Shown: piece by piece, positions 17,241-25,138 of the stretch
Numbering within the stretch: position 1 is the first letter of the stretch
Layout: every line of letters starts with the position of its first letter
Source: Rhizobium sp. NXC24
Lineage (GTDB): Bacteria > Pseudomonadota > Alphaproteobacteria > Rhizobiales > Rhizobiaceae
Length of the DNA: 64,000 bases
Direction: 5' to 3'
NCBI RefSeq assembly: GCF_002944315.1
Contig: NZ_CP024314.1
Coordinates: 1,116,001 to 1,180,000 of the forward strand
Made by a program: the position numbers and the translations under genes
The notes under the pieces: generated by a model
What the model saw: the letters and a program-made list of their open reading frames with translations, nothing else
The model's database searches: none
Told to the model about the DNA's origin: nothing

Positions 17241-17471
17241 CTACATCGCCGGTACAAATTTCCAAAACACGCCCTCAGAGCGTTCTGGATAATATTTGAA
17301 TTCGCATTCGAAGCGCCGGCCATAGGCTTCGGCATTGTCGAGGGCCGCCTTGCTCACCGGGTTCATGCCGGTCCCCGGGGCAAACCAATCTTCAAGCAAG
17401 TCTTCGGGCACATAGGCACCGATCCGGAGCGGCAGCTTCGTCAGCACGTCGTTCATCTCTTCGGGAGGCAT
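17241..17471 (-). CDS. Small conserved-looking hypothetical protein
   Basis: A 76-residue protein starting at the ATG at 17471, which has GGAGA seven bases upstream. It is rich in Pro, Glu and aromatic residues and ends in VFWKFVPAM. No membrane segment or known motif is seen. It is convergent with the HAD gene. I do not recognise the family. Confidence 0.6.
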   Translation of the reverse strand: MPPEEMNDVLTKLPLRIGAYVPEDLLEDWFAPGTGMNPVSKAALDNAEAYGRRFECEFKYYPERSEGVFWKFVPAM

Positions 17472-17605
17472 TGTCTTCTCCAACCTGTAACGTCGATGAT
17501 ATCGGACATCGCCAACCGGAGAGATTTTGCTCCGTTCGTTGGGCGTTTAACGGTGATACCTGTACCCGCTGCTCAGAACTCCGCCCTCAGGCGGAGCCAT
17601 CTGCC

Positions 17606-17923
17606 TCAAATCCTGGTGGAGCGCATTGGCCGCGAAGGTCCGGAAGCCAGTTGCGGCATCGCCTTGCGAGGCGAAATGACCGCCGGCATATCTGCCTCCA
17701 GGCACGCTGCGAGAAACGCCTCACGTGCGACGATCGAGGGGATCACGCCATTCAACGCTCCGTGGCATGACTTGATTGCGCGATCATACCGCTTTCCGTG
17801 TCGGAGTGGCCATTCATTTTCGAGGAAATCCAAAGCATCGTATGCGCCGGAGAAACTCCGCTCCAAACCGCATTGCAACCGGATGCTGACGGACCGTATC
17901 CAGGGAACGTTGTTGTTCAACAT
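17606..17923 (-). CDS. DUF982 protein
   Basis: A 105-residue protein that fits DUF982, a small family abundant in Rhizobiales: GAYDALDFLENEWPLRHG, then the cysteine-containing AIKSCHGALNG and REAFLAACLEADMP. The ATG at 17923 follows GGAGGAAGAAA, a strong ribosome-binding site. The first residues contain the conserved Trp and Val of the family. Function is unknown; such genes are commonly scattered in many copies in rhizobial genomes. Confidence 0.82.
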   Translation of the reverse strand: MLNNNVPWIRSVSIRLQCGLERSFSGAYDALDFLENEWPLRHGKRYDRAIKSCHGALNGVIPSIVAREAFLAACLEADMPAVISPRKAMPQLASGPSRPMRSTRI

Positions 17924-18148
17924 TTTCTTCCTCCAGTCGAATGCCGTCCCAATCGCTCTGAACTATGAATATTGCCCAGTCCCCTTCATCTTCAAGGGAG
18001 CGCCGACGGCATTTGGAGATGCGGCGGCCCTAACCCAAGCGCGCCCGGCAGAGTCCAGCACGATCGAAACCGCCGCTTGTAAAGACTCGGCGCCTGTGGG
18101 TAAGCTGAGAGCGTTCACACATGCCGTCACGCCAATAGCTCTCAACAT

Positions 18149-18901
18149 ATGCTCGTAAGACAGGGTTCTCATCGTAACGAAAAGATCGATCGCGGCCTTG
18201 CGGCTTCGCTTGCCGCCATCGCCGGCGCCTTGAACGCATCGGCTTTCTATGCCGTCGGCTTCTTCTCCGCCAATATGACGGGCAACGTCTCCACGCTTTC
18301 CGATGATCTGGCGATTGGCCAGTGGCTCTCCGCCCTGTTCTATGGCGGGATCGTGGTGGCGTTCATACTTGGCGCGGCAGTCTCGACGCTGATCATCAAC
18401 GAAGGCCGCCGCCGTAACGTCTATGCCATTTACGCCTATAGCATCCTGACCGAAGCGGGACTGCTTGCCCTCCTCGGCTGCGCGGATCTCTGGCTGCTGG
18501 CCATCTGGCGTGTGCCGGTTCTCGTTCTCGGCCTTGCGTTCCTGATGGGCGTGCAAAATGCCGTCGTCACCCGCATCTCCGATGCCCGCGTGCGCACCAC
18601 ACATGTCTCAGGCATGGCCACCGATCTCGGAATCGAGCTCGGGATCGCCTTCGACATTCTATGCGGACGCGAGCCCAAGACCGAGGCGCGGCACAATCTG
18701 ACCAAGCTCCGGCTGCATCTCTACACCATTGCCGCTTTCCTGATCGGCGGCATTCTGGGCGTCGTCATCTATCGCGCCGTCGGCGGCTACCTTCTCATTC
18801 TGGCCGCAGCGTTGTTGACGATGATTGCACTGGATGCAATTCGGCGGGCGAAATCGACCCTCTCCGCTCCTGGCACCTTTCCATCTGACATAAATCGGTG
18901 A
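18149..18901 (+). CDS. DUF1275 (YoaK-type) membrane protein
   Basis: A 250-residue integral membrane protein of the DUF1275 family with about six hydrophobic segments. Family hallmarks are GALNASAFYAVGFFSANMTGNVS near the N-terminus, LAFLMGVQNAVVTRISDARVRTTHVSGMATDLG in the middle, and a hydrophobic C-terminal helix pair. Function is unknown; transport has been proposed for the family. No clear ribosome-binding site is seen before the ATG at 18149, so the start is less certain. Confidence 0.85.
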   Translation: MLVRQGSHRNEKIDRGLAASLAAIAGALNASAFYAVGFFSANMTGNVSTLSDDLAIGQWLSALFYGGIVVAFILGAAVSTLIINEGRRRNVYAIYAYSILTEAGLLALLGCADLWLLAIWRVPVLVLGLAFLMGVQNAVVTRISDARVRTTHVSGMATDLGIELGIAFDILCGREPKTEARHNLTKLRLHLYTIAAFLIGGILGVVIYRAVGGYLLILAAALLTMIALDAIRRAKSTLSAPGTFPSDINR

Positions 18902-18915
18902 GCCCGCGAGGCGCC

Positions 18916-18939
18916 CGGAAAGCTAAATTCGGCTTTCCG
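18916..18939 (+). terminator. Hairpin after DUF1275 gene
   Basis: CGGAAAGC (18916-18923) and GCTTTCCG (18932-18939) form a perfect 8-base stem with an 8-base loop, 14 bases after the stop. There is no T-run, so it is either a weak terminator or a 3'-end stabiliser. Confidence 0.4.
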
Positions 18940-19092
18940 CATACGCAGCTATCATGAAAATCATTCAATAACAGCGCAATACAAGAAATTTCTATTGTTA
19001 AACAAGAACATTAAATAGGGAGCGAATTGGCGACCCCTCGATGGAATGGGAACGCGGCTCAGATCGAGCCGACGTTCCCGGATGCGGGCCGC

Positions 19093-19752
19093 TTAGGCCG
19101 ACGGCTGCTTCGTCTTGCGAAGATAGGGCAGAACCGTATCGAACGAGCCAAAGCGTGTGATGGCGTCCTCGTTGGAAACGGCGGCCGTGATGATGACATC
19201 TTCGCCCTGCTGCCAGTTCGCCGGCGTGGCGACCTGATGCTTCGCCGTCAATTGAATGGAATCGATAGCACGCAGGATTTCGTTGAAGTTGCGGCCGGTC
19301 GTCATCGGATAGGTGAGGATCAGCTTGATCTTCTTGTCGGGGCCGATGACGAAGACCGAGCGCACGGTGGCGTTGTCGGCGGGCGTGCGGCCCTCCGAGC
19401 TTTCACCCGCGCCGGCAGGCAGCATGTCATAGAGCTTGGCGACGTTGAGGTCCTTATCGCCGATCAGCGGATAGTCGACATCGAAGCCGGTCGCCGTCTT
19501 GATGTCGCCCTTCCACTTGCTGTGGCTCTCGACCGGATCGACGGAAATGCCGATGATCTTGACGCCGCGCTTGGCAAAATCCTGCTCAAGGCCCGCCATT
19601 GCTCCGAGCTCGGTCGTGCAGACCGGCGTGAAGTTCTTGGGATGCGAGAACAGCACTGCCCAGCCATTGCCAATCCAGTCGTGGAATTGGATCGGCCCGC
19701 GGGTCGTCTCGGCGGTAAAGTCGGGTGCGATATCATTGATACGCAGGCTCAT
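19093..19752 (-). CDS. 1-Cys peroxiredoxin (Prx6 type)
   Basis: A 219-residue peroxiredoxin that reduces hydrogen peroxide and alkyl hydroperoxides. The peroxidatic cysteine is in HPKNFTPVCTTELG, and the catalytic Arg in DNATVRSVFVIGPDKKI. There is no resolving cysteine, and the long C-terminal domain (TPANWQQGEDVIITAAVSNEDA) is typical of the 1-Cys Prx6 group. GGAGGATCC lies just before the ATG. It is monocistronic and adds to the peroxide-defence genes near 14.7-16.3 kb. Confidence 0.94.
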   Translation of the reverse strand: MSLRINDIAPDFTAETTRGPIQFHDWIGNGWAVLFSHPKNFTPVCTTELGAMAGLEQDFAKRGVKIIGISVDPVESHSKWKGDIKTATGFDVDYPLIGDKDLNVAKLYDMLPAGAGESSEGRTPADNATVRSVFVIGPDKKIKLILTYPMTTGRNFNEILRAIDSIQLTAKHQVATPANWQQGEDVIITAAVSNEDAITRFGSFDTVLPYLRKTKQPSA

Positions 19753-19865
19753 GGTGGATCCTCCAAATAGGGGCTCGTCGTCTCTTGCAAATTTTTGGCG
19801 GCGAACGTTGGGTTAAAATCTAATCGCAGGATGCCGCCTAATGCATCCGAAGAAAAGTCCTCCTT

Positions 19866-20450
19866 TTAGGCGGTCGCGGCAGTCGTGGACATAGACCTTC
19901 GGGGTCTCCAGTGTTTAGCCCGCGCCTTCAGCATCTCCAGCAAGCCGTATCCGCTCGGCCAGCGCCCGAAGCCGCTCGCGACATTGATATGGCCCGCAAG
20001 GCCGATATTCCGGATATCGGAATTCCAGAGGTGCCCGAACATCGTAAGGCGGTCAAGCGTCATGTATATGTCGTTCAGACTGCCGATCGTCATGCTGGGA
20101 AAAGGCAAGGCCTCGGTGGGCATGGCTCCGAAAGAAATATGTCCCGCATGCAGCGCCTCGGTTGCCGGAAGATCGCAAGGCGCAACGAGCAGCGCGCCTT
20201 TGACGTGTCGCGCCGCCGTCCGGCCCGCCAGCCGCGCTGCCAGGAGGCAGCCGAGGCTGTGGGCAACGATGTAGGCTTCTCCTGCCTCTTCAAGCGCTGC
20301 CTCAAGCCTCGCCATCCAATCGCAAAAGTTCGGGTGATCCCAATCGTCCTGATCCACCAGGCGCCCGTCCGGCTGATCCTGCAGCCAGTAACGCTGCCAA
20401 TGCCCTTCCTCCGATCCGAACAGACCCGGCAAGATCAGCACTCTGCTCAT
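19866..20450 (-). CDS. RBBP9/YdeN-family alpha/beta hydrolase
   Basis: A 194-residue serine hydrolase. The sequence shows LILPGLFGSEEGHWQRYW near the N-terminus, the nucleophile elbow AHSLGC, and a C-terminal HINVASGFGRWPSGYGLLE with the catalytic His; these fit the RBBP9/YdeN family. I used the ATG at 20450; a frame extending to 20591 overlaps the upstream small gene. It is the last of three leftward genes with gaps of 13 and 28 bases. Substrate is unknown. Confidence 0.85.
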   Translation of the reverse strand: MSRVLILPGLFGSEEGHWQRYWLQDQPDGRLVDQDDWDHPNFCDWMARLEAALEEAGEAYIVAHSLGCLLAARLAGRTAARHVKGALLVAPCDLPATEALHAGHISFGAMPTEALPFPSMTIGSLNDIYMTLDRLTMFGHLWNSDIRNIGLAGHINVASGFGRWPSGYGLLEMLKARAKHWRPRRSMSTTAATA

Positions 20451-20478
20451 CGCATGTCCATGATTATGCTTTGAGGCA

Positions 20479-20622
20479 TCAGAATACGCCCGCCACAAAC
20501 GCGAACAAAAACAGGAAGGACGAAATAACGGAGAAAACTTCGATACCATGAACAAGATGGGATCGAATGTCGCTCGGAAACCGGTTCGCAACCGGTCGTC
20601 GCAGATCGAAGGCTAATGCCAT
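20479..20622 (-). CDS. 47-residue single-pass membrane protein
   Basis: A very short ORF starting at the ATG at 20622, with AGAGGAAA about eight bases upstream. The first half is basic and soluble; the second half (VFSVISSFLFLFAFVAGVF) is one hydrophobic helix that ends the protein. It lies 13 bases after a 61-residue gene and 28 bases before the hydrolase, so the three probably form an operon. Family not recognised. Confidence 0.55.
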   Translation of the reverse strand: MALAFDLRRPVANRFPSDIRSHLVHGIEVFSVISSFLFLFAFVAGVF

Positions 20623-20635
20623 AGCGGGTTTCCTC

Positions 20636-20821
20636 TCAATACCAGGGCGCCGGCGTGGAGCACCAATAATAGAGCTCGTAATCGCGCGCCGATGGATCGT
20701 GGCTTTCACCCGACGTGATCGTTCTTTCGACAGATGTCCTCAGAGCGCCAGGCTTGCCCGACTGGTGAGGTGCAAGACGGCGGAAAACTATCTTCAAGCG
20801 GCTGATGAAATCGAATTTCAT
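20636..20821 (-). CDS. 61-residue small protein with aromatic C-terminus
   Basis: The ATG at 20821 has GGAGG six bases upstream, a strong site. The product starts MKFDFISRLKIVFRR and ends YELYYWCSTPAPWY, an unusual aromatic tail. No signal peptide or full membrane helix is present; the N-terminus could form an amphipathic helix. An in-frame start further upstream (21043) is rejected because it lacks a ribosome-binding site and has a poor composition. Function unknown. Confidence 0.55.
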   Translation of the reverse strand: MKFDFISRLKIVFRRLAPHQSGKPGALRTSVERTITSGESHDPSARDYELYYWCSTPAPWY

Positions 20822-21489
20822 GCGATCCTCCATCTCGTTGATCTCGTCACGCAGAACCAAGCCGTCTGCCCTATCGGTCATCCAAGACCGCTCACCAATA
20901 TTCTCTATAAGAATAGTAGATAAAAGGAACGAGCATCTTTCCTTGCTACGAAAGGGGGAAATCTGTTCTCGAACTGCGCCACCCCGAGTAGCCGTCCGAC
21001 GCAGGGCTTCGACGTGCGGCCGCCGCGCGGTTGATTGGACCAACCATCGGTACCCCGATTGAACCGAACGCGCTAATACCTATTAGCGACTGTTTGGATG
21101 CCCCGGCATGTGGCAAGTATTCTGCGGAATTCGGGGCGGTGCTGAGTCGAAGAATTTCGTGCAGCCACAAAGCGGAAAGATGAGTGCTTTGCGGCGGACT
21201 GAATGAAGAGAACTCGCCGCTATCCGCCAGAGGGCAGCGAGTTCTTTTCATGTTCCGTGCCCCTCATGTCATACACCGAGCGACAGCCGGAAGGCCTTGA
21301 TCCTCCAAGTAGAAATAAGCTTGCCAGCGCGCCCGTGAAGGAGCGGCGTTTCGTGCATCGCCGTCCTCGATATTGCTCAGGGCTAAGCTTCGCCTCGACA
21401 GAAACCGCAACATCTCGGTTGAAAACGGGGGTAACGAACTATTTCAGACCCAATCAAAGTCGACACTATCTCGGAAGGATGCTTTTCCG
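20822..21489. other. 668-base intergenic region with one strong hairpin
   Basis: No convincing coding frame is seen on either strand. The region holds the promoters of the leftward small-protein operon and of mscS, and a long hairpin at 21205-21249 listed separately. The first part is AT-rich around 20905-20935, a plausible promoter for the small-protein operon. Confidence 0.5.
21205..21249 (+). terminator. Long hairpin with U-rich 3' arm, terminator or small-RNA end
   Basis: The arms GAAGAGAACTCGCCGC (21205-21220) and GCAGCGAGTTCTTTTC (21234-21249) pair at 15 of 16 positions including one G-U, with a 13-base loop. The rightward arm ends in TTCTTTTC, as at an intrinsic terminator, yet no gene ends nearby on the plus strand. 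It may end an unannotated small RNA. Confidence 0.5.
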
Positions 21490-22299
21490 ATGGAAAATCA
21501 GCCGGTCAATCTCATTCTCGCCGCCCGCGCCGCCTTCAGCCAAGCAGCGGCACTGATTGTACAATATAGCTTCTCCATCCTCGGCGCCGTCATTCTTCTC
21601 GTCGCCGGCTGGATTCTGTCCGGCGTTTTAAGTCGGTGGGCCTATGAAGGTCTGTCGAGAATACATGGGATCGATGAGACGCTTGCGCGCTTTTTCGAAA
21701 ACCTGCTGCACTACAGCATTCTCATTTTTGTCTTTGTCGCAGTACTGGCGCAATTCGGCATCCAGACCGCATCGATCGTTGCTGCTCTGGGCGCTGCAGG
21801 CTTGGCGATCGGCTTGGCGCTGCAAGGCACGCTTCAAAACATTGCAGCCGGCATCATGCTTCTGGTGCTGAGGCCGCTGCGCGTCGGTGAGTATATCGAG
21901 ACTGCCAACGTCGAAGGACGCATTCTCGAAATAGGCTTGTTCGCCACCGAGATGAAGACGGCCGACGGCCTCTACCTGATGGCTCCAAATTCCACGCTCT
22001 GGAATACACCGATCAAAAATCATAGCCGCGAGGTCAGCCGGCGCCAGCAATTATCGGTAGCGGTCGGCAACGATGTCGATATCGACATCGTAATGCAGAC
22101 GATCCTCGAACTCGTCAGATCGGACGAACGGGTGCAAAAGGATCCGCTGTCCCGCGTTTATTCGGACGATCTTACCGCCGATAAGACGGTCCTGATGATC
22201 GAATACTGGGCGAAAACGAGGGAATGGTCGGAGACGCGCCACGCCATGATCGAGCGGCTGAGACGAGGCCTTGCCGCCAAAGGCATCTTGCTCAAGTAG
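21490..22299 (+). CDS. mscS: Small-conductance mechanosensitive channel (MscS family)
   Basis: A 269-residue MscS-type channel. It has three N-terminal membrane helices; the pore helix TM3 reads ASIVAALGAAGLAIGLALQGTLQNIAAG with the Gly/Ala packing of MscS, followed by the beta domain (LRPLRVGEYIETANVEGRILEIGLF) and the alpha/beta cage. The length is close to E. coli MscS. It opens under membrane tension to release solutes during osmotic down-shock. I chose the ATG at 21490, with AAGGA upstream; the longer frame to 21373 has no support. Confidence 0.92.
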   Translation: MENQPVNLILAARAAFSQAAALIVQYSFSILGAVILLVAGWILSGVLSRWAYEGLSRIHGIDETLARFFENLLHYSILIFVFVAVLAQFGIQTASIVAALGAAGLAIGLALQGTLQNIAAGIMLLVLRPLRVGEYIETANVEGRILEIGLFATEMKTADGLYLMAPNSTLWNTPIKNHSREVSRRQQLSVAVGNDVDIDIVMQTILELVRSDERVQKDPLSRVYSDDLTADKTVLMIEYWAKTREWSETRHAMIERLRRGLAAKGILLK

Positions 22300-22429
22300 A
22301 TCGCGGAGCGCGTTTGCCGCCAGTCGACGACCTGCCGTCGCAGAAATCTGCCGTGAACGAGCAAAAGGCAAGCGTGGGCACGGAACATACTCTCCTTACG
22401 TCGATTTGATAGGCAAAAGGAGATGACCG

Positions 22430-22771
22430 ATGGCAGACAACGCACCCATCAATTCACCAGCAGCCGATCAATCAAAAGCGGCGGAACCGGCAACAAGAGA
22501 CCTTGAAAAGGAAATCAGAGAGCGAGCTTACGCCATCTGGGAGAACGAAGGCAGACCGGAAGGTCGAGCCGTCGAGCACTGGGAACGTGCGGAAAGACAG
22601 ATCAGCGGCGAGTTCCATCTCGATAAGATCGAGATCGAGGGCGACGACGTGCCGAAACTTGATGCATTACGGGAAGCCGCCCGCAAACATACCGACGCAT
22701 TTCTGGTAAAAAGCGATCTGGAAGAAGCGGACGAACGGACGGCCGCGCCGGGGACGCAAGAGCAGCCTTAG
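22430..22771 (+). CDS. DUF2934 protein
   Basis: A 113-residue, highly charged protein. Its central part IRERAYAIWENEGRPEGRAVEHW is the DUF2934 core, frequent in rhizobia and often linked to stress conditions. It has AAGGAGATGACCG before the ATG. No membrane segment. A GGAAC box lies upstream at 22382-22386, but the matching -10 element is poor (GATT), so EcfG control is uncertain. Function unknown. Confidence 0.82.
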   Translation: MADNAPINSPAADQSKAAEPATRDLEKEIRERAYAIWENEGRPEGRAVEHWERAERQISGEFHLDKIEIEGDDVPKLDALREAARKHTDAFLVKSDLEEADERTAAPGTQEQP

Positions 22772-22973
22772 GACGACGGCCCCGCAACATTCACCTCTAG
22801 CTCGACCGCAGCTTCGTGACTGGCCGATGGAGTTCTATATCGACGCACGGCCTCGTGCAAACGCTCGCCGTTTGGCGCAAATAGGAATGGTATGATCGGC
22901 CGCAAATTCTTTCGGCCCCGGCGGCTGCAGCTCTCGGGTTCTCCTCAGGCATGTCTCGGACATCAGGCATTCT

Positions 22974-23249
22974 TCAGGATGATTTGCCGACTGCCTCCGC
23001 ATATTCGGCAAATGTCCTGGATCTCCCCAAATCGTCCTCATTGGCAAGCAGCAGAAGGCGAATGGGAAAGAGCATGGCCTTTCGATTGGCTTCTGAAAGG
23101 CCTCGGGCCTCGCCATTGACGCCTTGCTGTGCTCGTTCCAACGCCTGCTGCATCTCTCTGCGAGAAACGATGCCGCTGTCGACGAGAAGGGCGTTGATTG
23201 AAGCGACTGCGGTGAGGAGACCTTCGAGTTGGAGGTTGGCAGTATTCAC
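22974..23249 (-). CDS. 91-residue hypothetical protein, GTG start
   Basis: The GTG at 23249 is preceded by AAGGAG and overlaps the TGA of a 26-codon ORF (GTGA), so translation is probably coupled. The product is helical (LEGLLTAVASINALLVDSG; SRREMQQALERAQQG) with a hydrophobic patch FPIRLLLLAN. No known domain recognised. It sits downstream of a perfect EcfG-type promoter (23354-23378), so it is probably a general-stress protein. Confidence 0.6.
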   Translation of the reverse strand: MNTANLQLEGLLTAVASINALLVDSGIVSRREMQQALERAQQGVNGEARGLSEANRKAMLFPIRLLLLANEDDLGRSRTFAEYAEAVGKSS

Positions 23250-23326
23250 AGTTTGACTCCTTCGCCGATGAATTCCACTGGAGCGGTCGCCCCATTGAAC
23301 GCGATAGCTATGTCGGTGAATTGCAT
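23246..23326 (-). CDS. 26-residue coupled ORF in EcfG-type operon
   Basis: The ATG at 23326 has GGAGG five bases upstream. The frame codes for 26 residues starting MQFTDIAIAFNG and ending VKL, and its stop overlaps the GTG start of the 91-residue gene by four bases. It directly follows an EcfG-type promoter. It may be a functional microprotein or a leader that loads ribosomes onto the next gene. Confidence 0.5.
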   Translation of the reverse strand: MQFTDIAIAFNGATAPVEFIGEGVKL

Positions 23327-23353
23327 GATGTCCTCCGATGAGAGATGGTTATA

Positions 23354-23378
23354 AACGGCAGACTGTTCATCAAGTTCC
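23354..23378 (-). promoter_or_regulatory. EcfG-type general stress promoter (GGAAC-N16-CGTT)
   Basis: On the minus strand GGAAC (23378-23374) and CGTT (23357-23354) are separated by exactly 16 bases, matching the alphaproteobacterial EcfG consensus at all nine positions. It lies 28 bases upstream of the 26-residue ORF. Confidence 0.75.
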
Positions 23379-23494
23379 GGCCGTCAGCGGTGCCTTCGGT
23401 GGCAGCCATTTATTGCTTATCACTAATCTTGCCACGATGATGACGGAATTGCGTGGTGTTCCCTTCTCCTCCGGCAAATGGGACGACTTACGCA

Positions 23495-24019
23495 ATGGAA
23501 TGGATCAATCGTTACATCGATCAGCCACTGCTCGATGGCGCAGCCAACTGGCTTCGAGCCTGGCACATTTATTCCGGTCAACCTCCAGAGCGGCTCGAGC
23601 CGACTTGGCACCTTGCCGTACTCCTGTTTCTTTTGATTGCCGCTGAACACTTTCTACACGGCTCGGGATTCCTCGTCAGCGCTGCAGCGCTCATCATGCT
23701 GGCACTTCCTTCCGTTTGGAAGCTCCATTTGTCGATGAGAAAAGCCGATACATATGGCCGGCGGGAATATGCGCGCCTTAGGACACATGCCTTCGCAAGA
23801 CGGGAAACAGAATGGTCAGTGAGAATGACTGTCTTGTTCATGTCCGCCAGCCTTCCGTTTTTCGCCGGCTCCGGCGATTCCGTGGGCGCGTATTTTTTGT
23901 TCGGCGCAAGTATTTGGTTCGTTCTGACGGCGCCTGTCAAATTCTACCTTCAGGCGGCGGAACCGCCGGAGCCCAATGAGGGTGACAGATCATTCCAGCA
24001 TGCCGTCGGATTTGGATAG
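23495..24019 (+). CDS. Hypothetical membrane protein
   Basis: A protein of about 174 residues from the ATG at 23495. Hydrophobic stretches ([17 protein letters not shown]...[39 protein letters not shown]) suggest about four membrane helices, with a charged loop [24 protein letters not shown] between the pairs. An in-frame start at 23453 is possible but less likely. No family recognised. It lies in the stress cluster, without an obvious EcfG promoter of its own. Confidence 0.65.
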   Translation: MEWINRYIDQPLLDGAANWLRAWHIYSGQPPERLEPTWHLAVLLFLLIAAEHFLHGSGFLVSAAALIMLALPSVWKLHLSMRKADTYGRREYARLRTHAFARRETEWSVRMTVLFMSASLPFFAGSGDSVGAYFLFGASIWFVLTAPVKFYLQAAEPPEPNEGDRSFQHAVGFG

Positions 24020-24124
24020 CCAACAAATAGTCGCTCCCGCCCCGGTCGCCGCCGGCGTCCATCTGTGGTTTGAACGATCGATAGCCATGCTCGAAAGGTT
24101 AGATTGGCGCGGGCATGACCTTTC

Positions 24125-24149
24125 GGAACTAATACCGAAGCGCTCCGTT
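24125..24149 (+). promoter_or_regulatory. EcfG-type general stress promoter (GGAAC-N16-CGTT)
   Basis: GGAAC (24125-24129) and CGTT (24146-24149) are separated by 16 bases, an exact match to the EcfG consensus, 30 bases before the DUF1328 start codon. Confidence 0.8.
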
Positions 24150-24179
24150 ATCTCCTACATCAATCGAAAGGAGACCACG

Positions 24180-24344
24180 ATGCTTTACTATGCTCTCGTG
24201 TTTTTGGTTGTGGCAGTGATTGCCGGTGTTCTCGGATTCGGGGGCATTGCAGGCGCCTCTGCCTCGATCGCACAGTTTCTATTCTTCATCTTCCTGGTTT
24301 TGTTTATCGTCTCGCTGGTCATGCGGGTCGTGCGGCGACCATAG
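24180..24344 (+). CDS. DUF1328 (YtjA-type) small membrane protein
   Basis: A 54-residue protein with two hydrophobic helices ([20 protein letters not shown] and [21 protein letters not shown]), the full length of the DUF1328/YtjA family. AAAGGAG lies six bases before the ATG at 24180. It is inserted in the inner membrane. The exact EcfG-type promoter just upstream fits the known presence of DUF1328 genes in the alphaproteobacterial general stress regulon. Molecular function unknown. Confidence 0.9.
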   Translation: MLYYALVFLVVAVIAGVLGFGGIAGASASIAQFLFFIFLVLFIVSLVMRVVRRP

Positions 24345-24758
24345 AACCAAGAAAGAAGCGGTCAAACAATGGCTCGGCTGGGGAACTACGCCTTTTGTAA
24401 CAACGTCTAGGTCTTTAGCCGGGCTTTCAGAAAATACCCTGGAACTTTCCCAGATTATCGTGGTTTGAACGCGGGTGGCAGGGGGCGCCACTGGGTATCG
24501 CATGAACCAAGCAGCGATGCCCTGGCCCGTCGCGTGCTTGCCCAGCTTCGCGGCGGGCCTAAATATCTGCGGGCTTCCGATGATCGTTCTGTACGTCACT
24601 TGACCCTACTGGGATGGGGTTGCGGCCCATCCTGGCCGATCTCTCGTAAGTCTATTTAGCCTGTCATTTTCGCTCCTCGTCGCAGGCCTTTTTCCCGAAC
24701 AAAGACAGCCAAGCAGCGTTATCTCCCCATGAACAACCGAGATAACGAGGAGAAAATC
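24345..24758. other. 414-base intergenic region with two EcfG-like sites
   Basis: It contains a good EcfG-type promoter for csbD (24696-24720) and a weaker one at 24441-24465 (GGAAC-N16-GGTT) that points into 290 bases without an obvious gene. A 33-codon frame at 24502 lacks a ribosome-binding site. The weak site could drive a small RNA or a long csbD leader. Confidence 0.4.
24696..24720 (+). promoter_or_regulatory. EcfG-type general stress promoter of csbD gene
   Basis: CGAAC (24696-24700) and CGTT (24717-24720), 16 bases apart, match the EcfG consensus at eight of nine positions. The csbD ATG is 39 bases downstream. Confidence 0.7.
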
Positions 24759-24965
24759 ATGGACTGGAATAGAGTCGAAGGAAACTGGAAGCAGGTTAAA
24801 GGCAAGGTAAAGGAGCAGTGGGGTAAGCTCACGGACGACGACCTCGATCAAATCGACGGCCGCCTGGATCAGCTCGAAGGCAAAATCCAGGAACGCTATG
24901 GTTTGGAAAGAGATCGCGCGCGGCGCGACATTGATAGCTGGTATAACAGGCAGACCTGGCACTAA
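24759..24965 (+). CDS. CsbD-family stress protein
   Basis: A 68-residue CsbD-like protein: MDWNRVEGNWKQVKGKVKEQWGKL followed by a DLDQIDGRLDQLEGKIQERYG helix. The whole length fits the family. GAGGAGA lies six bases before the ATG at 24759; an in-frame ATG at 24729 is less well placed. CsbD proteins are small, hydrophilic and stress-induced, with unknown mechanism. An EcfG-like promoter lies upstream and a strong terminator follows. Confidence 0.93.
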   Translation: MDWNRVEGNWKQVKGKVKEQWGKLTDDDLDQIDGRLDQLEGKIQERYGLERDRARRDIDSWYNRQTWH

Positions 24966-24983
24966 CAGGTCGTATTAGCCAAT

Positions 24984-25009
24984 TGCCCCGCGCCGCGGGG
25001 CATTTTTTT
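24984..25009 (+). terminator. Rho-independent terminator after csbD gene
   Basis: TGCCCCGCG and CGCGGGGCA form a GC-rich stem with a one-base-to-three-base loop, followed by seven Ts (25003-25009). It lies 18 bases after the csbD stop. Confidence 0.9.
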
Positions 25010-25138
25010 GATTCCCGGCACCGAGTCGAATGCCACCCTTCAAAGCCGCAACGACGCTCTGGACGAAGATCAGGTCGACGAAGGCGCCGACCCGACCCAA
25101 TGGAAATCATTGAATGTCCCCCGCCCAGGTTTCGTCAT

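Noticed and set aside
17963..18604. Minus-strand frame overlapping the DUF1275 gene
   Set aside because: Most of it is opposite a conserved membrane protein; the free part (17963-18148) has no ribosome-binding site or recognisable domain.
22382..22410. GGAAC box before the DUF2934 gene
   Set aside because: At the proper 16-base spacing the -10 element is GATT, only two of four consensus bases.
22772..22973. Possible short gene between DUF2934 and the 91-residue gene
   Set aside because: A minus-strand frame beginning MSETCLRR has no ribosome-binding site and no supporting features.
24502..24603. 33-codon hydrophobic frame starting MNQAAMPWPV
   Set aside because: Tempting because an EcfG-like site lies upstream, but there is no ribosome-binding site; left as undecided non-coding sequence.
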